A stretch of 15,776 nucleotides of DNA from an uncultured Muribaculaceae bacterium. GTDB taxonomy: Bacteria; Bacteroidota; Bacteroidia; Bacteroidales; Muribaculaceae. Shown here one piece after another: positions 7,225-13,421 of the stretch. The notes under the pieces are model-generated. The model did no database searches. It saw nothing but the letters and a program-made list of their open reading frames with translations, and was not told where the DNA came from. The position numbers and the translations under genes were made by a program. The stretch lies in contig CAJUSN010000044.1 in assembly GCA_910589095.1 (NCBI GenBank), forward strand, positions 1 through 15,776, written 5' to 3'. Numbering within the stretch: the stretch's first letter is position 1; each line of letters opens with the position of its first letter.

Positions 7225-10200
7225 TCAGCGGCCGATATATACTTTAGCCGATTTCGACCCTTGGCGAATGATGTAAAGGCCAGGGGTGATGTTGCGTGCA
7301 TCCACGCGTATACCCTGCAAGTTGTAAATCTCAACGGGCAGGTTGTCAGCGCCGGAAACTATTTCCGATATGCCGGCAAGGTCAGTCACGGTGAAGGGGA
7401 TGTCATAGCACACACCGTCAGTGATATACTGCGAATTGGGGTCGCAGTTGCTGTGTGATACTCCGTTTCCGGTGCTGAGCGCCGAGTTGGTGCCGGGAAC
7501 TGTCCATGCATTGGCATAGATGATTCTGAGGCGACCTTTCGCACCGTCAGTGAGATTAGAGGGCACGGTGAAGAGATGGGCAATTTCCATCACATCGTCG
7601 TAGTTACCATAAACGTTATGAGCGGGCGGGAGTGAGCCGTAGGAACCAACCAGCGAGAATTCGGCTGTGCCGTCCCAGTCAGCGAAGATGTAAGCAGCGT
7701 CATAGCGCAAGTCCTGGCGTACCACAGAGGTGCTTCCGGTACCGAGTGAATAAGCATCGAGATGAAGCGTGAACTGGCTTCCGGGAGTCACGTCGAGAGT
7801 TTGGTCAAGGAGGTTGAACACGCGGTCAGGAAGAGCGGTGTATTCAACGTTGATATTCTCATTGGCGCCTTCGGAATAGATGGCTTTCACATAAGTGTTG
7901 TCACGCACGTTACCACCGGCTTCCTTGTAGATCACAGCAACATCAGGGTCGCGTACAAAGCTTGCTGCCACTTCCACGGCCTCGGTTAGGGTGAAGGTGT
8001 CACCTTCGAGGGGAGTACCGTTGACCGTAACCTCGTCGAGCATGTAGCCGTAGTCGGCTTTGGTCTCAACGGTGAGCACTGTGCCATTTTCAAGTTTTTT
8101 GCCTGAAACAACGGGAGTGGCGCCATCTTTGACTGTCAGTGTACCATGTTCGGGGGCCACGATCATCACAGCTGAAATGTCCTTTTCATCCGGAGCTTCG
8201 ATAGCTTCAACTGATCCGTCGTAAACCACTACACATGAGCCGGGAAGCGTAACAGTGATGGGGGTATCGGGGTTGATGGCTGTGTATGTTGCAAAGCCTT
8301 CGATTTCAGTCTGGATTTCAAATGCGGGAGCGAAGTAAACCGGAGTGTTGTCGTAAGCCGGTATGTCAAGCGCTTCACGCAAAGTGAACGTGTAGGTGGC
8401 GGTAGAAGTCGACGGGTTGCGGAGAGCGAGAGTGGCTTTTTTGCCGTTCCATGATGCCCAACCGTAAACGTTGGCTTTAGCGCCGTCCCAGGGATTGCCG
8501 CCCACCCAGTGGATGTCGGGGAGCACATCAGCATTTTTCTCCTGCCATTTGATGCACTCGGCCAGGTCACCCCAAAGGGCGCCGTCGTTGATGCTGTTCA
8601 GAAGCTTGGCATCGCAATAGAGCTCAACCATTCCGGATCCGCATGCAAATGCACAACGCATCTCTCTGACAATACCTTCATAGTCCATGGTGCGTGACAC
8701 GTCACCTTTTTCAGTGAGGATGAAACCATGAGTCATGAGAGTGTTGATGGGACAGAGCGGTGAGTTCTGAACAAAGTTTTGGTATACCAGACGGTCGCGA
8801 TAGGTTATCCAGCGTTCGCGGTCATCACCTTGGTTGCCTATGGTGCTCCAGTCGGCTTCCTGGCGCCACACTGCGTCGGTGTAATGGAACCAGAAGGGTG
8901 ATGCCCATGTGCCCACGGTTGTGTTGAAGAACATGTCGGGGCGAATTTTGCGCACCTGGCTGAGAATGTCGATGATACCTTCAGCGTTTTCTTCGCCGGT
9001 GGTGCCGGAGTCAGGTCCTACGGAGCTGAATTGGGCACTGATACCGTCGAGCTTGAAGAAGTTGAATTCGTAATTGTCAACCATGTTCTGGCATGCGTCA
9101 AGGAACACCTTGTAATAGGCAGGATTGCTGAGCTGCATTCCGCCTTTAGAGGACCAGTAGCTGCGACGGAGTTCGCCTGAAGTACCGTAGCCACCGACCG
9201 GGCCCAGCCATGCACCGATACCGGAGTTCATGGCCACTGCTGCATCGTTGGGCTCCTTGAAGCCGTTGGGGAAGTTTTTGTTGAAGGTCCAGGTTCCGTA
9301 TTCATCCCATCCGTCGTCCCATACGAATGATTTGATGTTGGCGCCATGTTTGTCATAAAGATTGGTGCGCCATTCGTTCACTACGTTCACGCAGTCGGTC
9401 GAGGTCATATGACCGGTATAGGTGGGGGAGTTGTTGCGGTCAATGTTGAGTTCGTACCATGAGTTGTACATTGGGAATGCACGCCAGGGCACTGCGCGTT
9501 CGCGTTCGCTGTAGGCCAGTACTGAGCGGCGGGCTTGATCTTCGGCAATCAATCCCACAACGGCGCTCACTTCCCATGTTTTGCCCTCCTGAAGAGTGGT
9601 GTGGCGGCTCCATAGACCTTCTATTGTGCGCAGGTCGGCGGTTGATCCGCTCTCTTCGCCTGAACCGACGGTTGGGATTTCGGGGGCTGTGGCGCGTGAC
9701 ACCGAAGGACTCCAGGTGATGGTGCCGTTGGCTGTGATGGTCTCTGTCTTGATTTCTACGAAATAACGAACGAGATAAACGCCCGCTTCCGGAACATTGA
9801 GCGTAAACACATTGTTACGCGAAACGCCTCCGGTGAATCCTACGTGATAGTCCGATGCAACCACGTTGCCGTTAATGTCGACCATGTCGACTCCCACCAC
9901 GTTAAGTCCGTGAGTACCGTTACTGTATTGGAACGTCACTGTATGGCTTCCGCTTTGAGTTGCTTCAGCCCATCCGCGTTTACCGCGGATGTCGGATGAT
10001 GAGAACCCGAGGGCTTTGATGCCGTCAGGTGTCTGCGAGCCGGGTTCCCAAGTCCAATATGCGGGACTGGCAGGCTGGGTGTCGCCTGTGGTGTCGCGGC
10101 TCCAGCCGTTAAGAGAAAATCCGTTGTCGGCAACGAGTATGTCAGAAAGATCGGGAGTCGTTGTGCCGGTGCTCACGTTCTTTACCGAGTTGATGCCGGT

Positions 10201-10833
10201 GGGTGTTTCCAAGCCGGCGAAAAGATGGTCAGAGGCAAGGATGGCACCACGGGTGTTTCCAACCACCGCTGGTGCTAACTCGGTGGGGATGTTGTAGGTC
10301 ATGGGAATGACATTGTGCATTGCCACATCCTTTTTGGCCTTTATGGCCAGGTTGGTGCGGAAATAGTGTGAACCATCGCGCAGCACTGCCGTCCATTCGA
10401 TTTCCAAGTCGCCGTAGGTGAGGGTGGCATACACGCACTGGCCGGCCAGTTTTTCTGAGGCAACCGTAGCTGTGGGGTCGGCGTCGAGCGCTTTGCTGCC
10501 CCAGCTGGTCACTGTCATCTGCGAAGCGGGAACCACGGTGGTTTCGTCGCCTAATGTGATTGTGAACAGTTCGGTGCCGCTCTGGAGGTTGAGTTCCGGG
10601 CATCCGCCAAATTTCAGTGAGCCGCCATTGTTGATGAATGTGGCATTAAGGAGGTCGTTGCTAAGAGTGATAGACCCGTCGGAAGTTTCCGATGATGACA
10701 CACGAGCTTGGCCGGCTTGTTGCTCTTGGGGGAAGAATACAGCCTGTCCGAAGGCCGGCAATTCGCTTCCCATAAGGAGCGCCGCTACGAAGCATGGTGT
10801 CAGAAGAGTTTTGGGTAAAAGGTTAACTCTCAT
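7225..10833 (-). CDS. Secreted clan GH-D-like glycosidase with T9SS-like C-terminal tail
   Basis: 1202 residues. A signal peptide (about 1-29: basic start, hydrophobic core, LPAFG before Q30) sends it across the inner membrane. Residues about 50-200 resemble the beta-sandwich preceding GH36-type barrels. About 235-380 is a beta-rich insertion, possibly carbohydrate-binding. About 450-790 is a TIM-barrel-like catalytic region with SFVWDDGWD (502-510) and NFFKLDGIS (591-599), whose Asp (D596) fits the GH27/GH36 nucleophile, then RQEADWS and RERWITYRDR (672-681). I recall this pattern from proteins often mislabelled enterotoxin. An acid/base residue is not certain; D661 and D670/D671 are candidates. 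About 887-960 resembles a divergent InlB B-repeat, about 965-1150 a further beta domain, and 1165-1202 a type IX secretion sorting-like tail (VEIYNLQGIRV, GLYIIRQGSK). Substrate unknown, alpha-linked galactose-type sugars plausible. Monocistronic, and probably controlled by the invertible segment upstream. Confidence 0.82.
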   Translation of the reverse strand: MRVNLLPKTLLTPCFVAALLMGSELPAFGQAVFFPQEQQAGQARVSSSETSDGSITLSNDLLNATFINNGGSLKFGGCPELNLQSGTELFTITLGDETTVVPASQMTVTSWGSKALDADPTATVASEKLAGQCVYATLTYGDLEIEWTAVLRDGSHYFRTNLAIKAKKDVAMHNVIPMTYNIPTELAPAVVGNTRGAILASDHLFAGLETPTGINSVKNVSTGTTTPDLSDILVADNGFSLNGWSRDTTGDTQPASPAYWTWEPGSQTPDGIKALGFSSSDIRGKRGWAEATQSGSHTVTFQYSNGTHGLNVVGVDMVDINGNVVASDYHVGFTGGVSRNNVFTLNVPEAGVYLVRYFVEIKTETITANGTITWSPSVSRATAPEIPTVGSGEESGSTADLRTIEGLWSRHTTLQEGKTWEVSAVVGLIAEDQARRSVLAYSERERAVPWRAFPMYNSWYELNIDRNNSPTYTGHMTSTDCVNVVNEWRTNLYDKHGANIKSFVWDDGWDEYGTWTFNKNFPNGFKEPNDAAVAMNSGIGAWLGPVGGYGTSGELRRSYWSSKGGMQLSNPAYYKVFLDACQNMVDNYEFNFFKLDGISAQFSSVGPDSGTTGEENAEGIIDILSQVRKIRPDMFFNTTVGTWASPFWFHYTDAVWRQEADWSTIGNQGDDRERWITYRDRLVYQNFVQNSPLCPINTLMTHGFILTEKGDVSRTMDYEGIVREMRCAFACGSGMVELYCDAKLLNSINDGALWGDLAECIKWQEKNADVLPDIHWVGGNPWDGAKANVYGWASWNGKKATLALRNPSTSTATYTFTLREALDIPAYDNTPVYFAPAFEIQTEIEGFATYTAINPDTPITVTLPGSCVVVYDGSVEAIEAPDEKDISAVMIVAPEHGTLTVKDGATPVVSGKKLENGTVLTVETKADYGYMLDEVTVNGTPLEGDTFTLTEAVEVAASFVRDPDVAVIYKEAGGNVRDNTYVKAIYSEGANENINVEYTALPDRVFNLLDQTLDVTPGSQFTLHLDAYSLGTGSTSVVRQDLRYDAAYIFADWDGTAEFSLVGSYGSLPPAHNVYGNYDDVMEIAHLFTVPSNLTDGAKGRLRIIYANAWTVPGTNSALSTGNGVSHSNCDPNSQYITDGVCYDIPFTVTDLAGISEIVSGADNLPVEIYNLQGIRVDARNITPGLYIIRQGSKSAKVYIGR

Positions 10834-10870
10834 GAAATTTAAGGTTTTAGATTGGTGATAATTGGAAGTG

Positions 10871-10878
10871 TAAAGTTA
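10871..10878 (-). promoter_or_regulatory. Weak -7-like element close to the glycosidase start
   Basis: The minus strand reads TAACTTTA, one base off TAnnTTTG, 37 bp before the ATG at 10833. No -33 box lies at the expected spacing. It could give low basal transcription independent of the inverted-repeat segment, or be nothing. Confidence 0.2.
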
Positions 10879-10952
10879 TAAAATATATTTCTAATATGCT
10901 TTCTAAGTTGATTTTTTTCAAAATTGGTATTCTTTTGACCTTTGAGTGGTTA

Positions 10953-10975
10953 TTCTCTGCGTAAGAGAAATGCAT
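10953..10975 (+). repeat. Left 23-bp inverted repeat (IRL) of the putative invertible segment
   Basis: These 23 bp are the exact reverse complement of 11134-11156. Inside is a hairpin-forming dyad, TTCTCT (10953-10958) and AGAGAA (10964-10969), around GCGTA. It lies 120 bp upstream of the glycosidase ATG and would be in the mRNA leader when the enclosed promoter faces the gene. Confidence 0.95.
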
Positions 10976-11093
10976 ATTTGCAAATGCTTTGGTATACACG
11001 TGTTTAACTTGGTGCGTATAATTATTTGACAAACAAATGCGTCTCCGGGAAGTTTTTCATTCAACACTCTGTGCAAAAAATAATGTAATTTAC

Positions 11094-11124
11094 TTTATGA
11101 TTTAAAGATAACTACCTATCTTTG
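11094..11124 (+). promoter_or_regulatory. Promoter inside the inverted-repeat segment
   Basis: The -7 element TATCTTTG (11117-11124) is an exact TAnnTTTG match. TTTA at 11094-11097 lies 19 bp upstream, where a TTTG -33 box belongs (one mismatch). Transcription would start near 11128-11132, at the edge of the right repeat. Reading rightward it meets no gene before the terminator at 11212-11244. Confidence 0.65.
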
Positions 11125-11133
11125 CTAAGTAAA

Positions 11134-11156
11134 ATGCATTTCTCTTACGCAGAGAA
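11134..11156 (-). repeat. Right 23-bp inverted repeat (IRR) of the putative invertible segment
   Basis: Exact reverse complement of 10953-10975. This copy lies in a longer dyad: CATTTCTCT (11137-11145) and AGAGAAATG (11151-11159) around the 5-nt spacer TACGC. Two inverted arms around a short asymmetric spacer are the usual form of a tyrosine-recombinase crossover site. Beyond the dyad, the ATG at 11134-11136 is matched by the left repeat. Confidence 0.95.
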
Positions 11157-11211
11157 ATGTGTTTTTTTGTTAGGTGAGAGGCGGCTAAAAGGTGGAAAAT
11201 CAAAACAATAA

Positions 11212-11244
11212 AAAAGAGACCTGCCATGCGGGCAAGTCTCTTTT
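11212..11244 (-). terminator. Bidirectional terminator 3' of tRNA-Asn
   Basis: AAAAGAGAC (11212-11220) pairs with GTCTCTTTT (11236-11244) over 9 bp, extended by an inner TGCC/GGCA stem. On the minus strand the hairpin ends in a T-rich tract and starts about 4 nt after the tRNA 3' end, so it should end the tRNA precursor. On the plus strand it is followed by TTTTG-type sequence and could also stop rightward transcription from the promoter at 11094-11124 before it runs into the tRNA gene. Confidence 0.85.
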
Positions 11245-11247
11245 GTG

Positions 11248-11321
11248 CGCTTCAGGATGGGCTTGAACCAACGACCCCCTGATTAACAGTCAGGTGCTCT
11301 AACCAACTGAGCTACTGAAGC
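11248..11321 (-). tRNA. tRNA-Asn (anticodon GTT)
   Basis: The minus strand folds as a 74-nt tRNA including the discriminator G at 11248. The acceptor stem is GCTTCAG/CTGAAGC, the D arm GCTC...GAGC, and the anticodon stem CCTGA/TCAGG with loop CTGTTAA, so the anticodon is GTT. The T loop TTCAAGC is canonical. The T stem GTTGG/CCATC has one U-U opposition at its second pair. CCA is not encoded. A -7/-33 promoter lies 53 bp upstream and a terminator directly downstream, so it is a single-gene unit. Confidence 0.96.
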
Positions 11322-11374
11322 ATTTGCCGCGATGAGCTTTTGCTCACACGCACCCCTCCGGGTGATTAGCAATG

Positions 11375-11406
11375 CAAAATTACACGCTTTTGATGAATTA
11401 TCCAAA
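11375..11406 (-). promoter_or_regulatory. Promoter for tRNA-Asn
   Basis: On the minus strand TTTG (11406-11403) is followed after 20 bp by TAATTTTG (11382-11375), an exact TAnnTTTG match. The -7 box ends 53 bp before the mature tRNA 5' end, leaving a short 5' leader for RNase P to remove. Confidence 0.65.
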
Positions 11407-11520
11407 TGTTTAGCCGATTTTTTCGGAGTATTTTTTGTTTTTTCTTTGCATTTCCTGATTTTCACGGCATAAAATTATGAAAATATTGGATTTGAACCGG
11501 GAGCAGGGTGTGGCATGAAG

Positions 11521-11528
11521 TAATTTTG
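11521..11528 (+). promoter_or_regulatory. -7 element for the spanin-like lipoprotein
   Basis: TAATTTTG is an exact TAnnTTTG match 21 bp before the ATG at 11550, so the leader would be short. The nearest TTTG upstream (11491-11494) is 26 bp away, longer than usual, so the -33 box is uncertain. The element lies downstream of an in-frame ATG at 11508, which argues against that earlier start. Confidence 0.5.
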
Positions 11529-11549
11529 TGCAAAAAACGTAAAGAAACA

Positions 11550-12014
11550 ATGAATAGAATTTGTTTTGTAGTGGCAATGCTTGGCGCGGTTATGCTCTTG
11601 GGGTGTAAGTCAAAGGAGGTTGCAACTGTGTATGCAAAGACCGATTCGGTGGCAGAGGTCAGACATGAGTCTGTCAGCGTGGAACAAGTGCTGTTGAGCG
11701 ACAGCGTGTGGCATGAGCGGAGTGTGAGTATTGACAGCATCGTAGTGGAGATGCGCATGGACAGCACCGGGAAGCCGGCGGGTCGCAGAATCAGGATTGC
11801 CGGAATGAGGAGCGATGTGAAATCAGCTTGCGGGTGGGATTTGCGTATGGAGCGGAGTGACAGTACGAATGCTTCCTCCACATTGCGCCGCGATGTGAGC
11901 TACGCCGATGAGCGCCAATCTCTGACTGAGGTAGATCCCTTTCCTCCCGTTTCAAGGTGGGCGTTATTGGTGGTTTTGCTGTTCGGAATAGCGTTGTGGC
12001 GATTACTCCATTGA
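11550..12014 (+). CDS. Small lipoprotein with C-terminal membrane anchor (u-spanin-like)
   Basis: 154 residues from the ATG at 11550. The N-terminus is a lipoprotein signal, with hydrophobic 4-18 and lipobox LLGC, so Cys19 would be lipidated. K20-S21-K22 follow, with no Asp at +2. A polar, Ser/Val/Asp-rich middle (about 25-130, repeating DSV/DSI-type triplets) may form extended or coiled structure. One strongly hydrophobic helix near the C-terminus (137-150) is followed by RLLH. An outer-membrane lipid at one end and an inner-membrane helix at the other is the layout of phage unimolecular spanins such as T1 gp11, which fuse inner and outer membranes at lysis. I recall similar lipoproteins in Bacteroidales prophage lysis regions. 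No holin, endolysin or other phage gene is present here, so it may be a remnant, a domesticated gene or an unrelated envelope protein. Its end overlaps xerD by 12 bp. Confidence 0.7.
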   Translation: MNRICFVVAMLGAVMLLGCKSKEVATVYAKTDSVAEVRHESVSVEQVLLSDSVWHERSVSIDSIVVEMRMDSTGKPAGRRIRIAGMRSDVKSACGWDLRMERSDSTNASSTLRRDVSYADERQSLTEVDPFPPVSRWALLVVLLFGIALWRLLH

Positions 12015-12926
12015 ATCGGTGCGTCGGTTGCGCGGATGATGTTCAAGGATTTCCTTTCGCAGCCGCGAACGGTCAATGTGGATGTAGATTTCGGTGGTGG
12101 AGATGTCGGCATGTCCGAGCATTTGCTGGATGGCGCGTAGATTGGCACCCCCTTCCAGGAGGTGAGTGGCAAATGAATGGCGCAGGGTGTGGGGCGATAC
12201 ATCTTTAGCAATTCCGGCCAGCAACGCAAGTTCTTTGACAATGTAGAAAATCATCACGCGGGTGAGGCGCTTTCCTCGCCGGTTGAGAAACAGGATGTTC
12301 TCCTCGCCTGCTTTGATGGGAAGCAGTTCGCGGTCGGGGAGATAATGGCGGATCTCCGTGATGGCCGATTGGCTTATGGGCACAATGCGCTCTTTGTTGC
12401 CTTTGCCGGTGACCACAACATACTCCTCGTCGAAGTAAATCTTGGATATTTCCAAATTTATCAGCTCGCTTACGCGGAGGCCGCAACCATAGAGTGTCTC
12501 TATTATGGCGCGGTTGCGCGACCCTTCATTTTTGGTTGTATCCACCGCATTGATCATGGCGTCGATCTCGTCGAGGCGGAGCACTTCGGGAAGATGCCGC
12601 GAAGATGAGGGAGCCGCCAGAAGCTGGGCCGGATTGTGGTCAAGATAGCCCTCAAGCTTAAGGAACTTGAAAAATGATTTCAGCCCCGACACAATGCGAG
12701 CCTGCGACCGAGGGGCTATTCCTATGTCGTGTAGGTCGGCCACAAATTGGCGTAGTGTCTCTTCATCCGTGTCACGCAGTGCCATTCCGTCCACCACGAG
12801 ATAGCCAAGGAGTTTCTCCACATCGCGCCGATAGGCTGCGCGGGTATTGTCGCTCAGCCCGCGCTCCAACATAAGGTAAGCCTCGTAGGAGCTCAGGATC
12901 TGTTTCACGGAGTCAATGCTGCGCAT
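12003..12926 (-). CDS. xerD: Site-specific tyrosine recombinase XerD
   Basis: XerC/XerD act at dif near the terminus to resolve chromosome dimers at division. I use the ATG at 12926 (307 residues), 10 bp after the preceding stop. The longer reading from 12989 overlaps that gene by 53 bp and adds a non-family extension. The N-terminal SAM-like DNA-binding domain has YLMLERGLSDNTRAAYRRDV, typical of XerD. The catalytic domain shows the full set: R151 (GLRVSEL), K175 (TGKGNKER), H246 and R249 (SPHTLRHSFATHLL), H272 (LGHADISTTEIY) and the nucleophile Y281. The close fit to housekeeping XerD favours the dif role. Some Bacteroidales XerD-like recombinases instead flip promoters, and this gene ends about 850 bp from the inverted repeats. 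It is the last gene of the minus-strand run with yfhO. Confidence 0.92.
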   Translation of the reverse strand: MRSIDSVKQILSSYEAYLMLERGLSDNTRAAYRRDVEKLLGYLVVDGMALRDTDEETLRQFVADLHDIGIAPRSQARIVSGLKSFFKFLKLEGYLDHNPAQLLAAPSSSRHLPEVLRLDEIDAMINAVDTTKNEGSRNRAIIETLYGCGLRVSELINLEISKIYFDEEYVVVTGKGNKERIVPISQSAITEIRHYLPDRELLPIKAGEENILFLNRRGKRLTRVMIFYIVKELALLAGIAKDVSPHTLRHSFATHLLEGGANLRAIQQMLGHADISTTEIYIHIDRSRLRKEILEHHPRNRRTDSME

Positions 12927-12936
12927 GTGTAGGTGC

Positions 12937-13413
12937 TTAAGGTAGGAGGATTTTAAACGCTTGGTGAGGCAGATGTGGGGATCGGACAAATACGGCCAGC
13001 TCCGGAGCGGAGAAGAGCATTCCGGTTGAAGCTTCGGCCCAATCTTGCGTCACAGACTTTATCCCACCTCCAACTCCGGTAATGCAAGTGGCCACTTCCT
13101 CCGCAATGGTGTGGTTCAGACCTTTCTTGATGGCCTGTACCATTGCCTCGGGTGCTTCGCCTTGAAGAGTGATACCTTCGGTGCGGAAAAAGAGTGCGAG
13201 ACGATAGAGGGCCTTTGCCACTCGCACGTCGGTTTTATCCTCTCGGCACAGACATTCGATTTCGGGGTAGGCGTAGTAAGCGTAGGGCTGTCGGAGAACC
13301 TCCCTGATGAAGCGGAAAGCGAATGGAGAGTGCACGCCGAAACCGCGGCTTCGGGCAGCCCTTCGGGGCGCCCGAGCCTGCTGTAAAACCCGTTTCAGAC
13401 TGCCGCGCTTCAT
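12937..13413 (-). CDS. Shortened SAM-methyltransferase-family protein, probably catalytically inactive
   Basis: 158 residues from the ATG at 13413; a TTG at 13425 overlapping the yfhO stop is an alternative. The N-terminal block RSRGFGVHSPFAFRFI (21-36) and the following YAYYAYPEIE resemble the start of Bacteroidetes class I methyltransferases of about 250 residues. The end, GMLFSAPELAVFVRSPHLPH then QAFKI (131-155), resembles their C-terminal strand region. Between them the SAM-binding Rossmann core is too short, and no E/DxGxxxG motif I is present: the corresponding place reads LQGEAPEA. So this looks like a protein that kept both ends of the family but lost the catalytic core, either decaying or repurposed. 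The reading frame is intact and fits tightly between yfhO (8 bp) and xerD (10 bp). Family assignment is from memory and moderate. Confidence 0.6.
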   Translation of the reverse strand: MKRGSLKRVLQQARAPRRAARSRGFGVHSPFAFRFIREVLRQPYAYYAYPEIECLCREDKTDVRVAKALYRLALFFRTEGITLQGEAPEAMVQAIKKGLNHTIAEEVATCITGVGGGIKSVTQDWAEASTGMLFSAPELAVFVRSPHLPHQAFKILLP

Positions 13414-13421
13414 GGGCTGCC

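Larger units (their letters stand above)
10953..11156. other. Putative phase-variable invertible promoter (invertron), inferred OFF orientation
   Basis: Two perfect 23-bp inverted repeats enclose 158 bp that hold no gene but do hold a Bacteroidetes-type promoter (11094-11124), currently pointing right, away from the glycosidase. Inversion between the repeats would move the -7 element to about 10992-10985 on the minus strand, giving a leader of around 145 nt to the glycosidase ATG at 10833. Repeat length, spacing and an internal promoter match the known invertible promoters of Bacteroidales capsule and surface-protein loci. In the present orientation no exact minus-strand TAnnTTTG occurs between the repeats; there is only a TAnnnTTTG (11082-11074) with one extra base. 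Inversion itself cannot be seen in a single sequence. The 414-bp gap 10834-11247 otherwise contains only the terminator at 11212-11244. Confidence 0.7.

Noticed and set aside
6379..7458. 359-codon plus-strand open frame opposite the acyltransferase
   Set aside because: It is antisense to a recognised membrane protein gene, crosses the terminator hairpin at 7156-7196, and has no domain-like pattern.
10976..10985. Palindrome ATTTGCAAAT just inside the left repeat
   Set aside because: It is only 10 bp and AT-rich, with no second copy inside the right end; a regulator site is possible but not supportable.
10992..11004. CACGTG-containing stretch as a second parS
   Set aside because: Only the central CACGTG matches; the flanking TGTTY and RAACA halves are absent.
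10953..11156. Reading the inverted repeats as ends of an insertion sequence or MITE
   Set aside because: There is no transposase, no target-site duplication outside the repeats, and an internal promoter of host type; an invertible segment explains more of what is seen.
11283..11465. 60-codon minus-strand reading frame ending SVAQLVRAPDC
   Set aside because: The terminal residues are the tRNA-Asn 5' half read as codons, a well-known artefact. The rest shows no protein-like features.
11487..11502. tRNA T-arm-like string (minus strand GGTTCAAATCC), a possible duplicated tRNA end left by an integrating element
   Set aside because: Only the loop and a few bases match. There is no acceptor stem and no match to the 3' end of tRNA-Asn, so it is not a credible attachment site.
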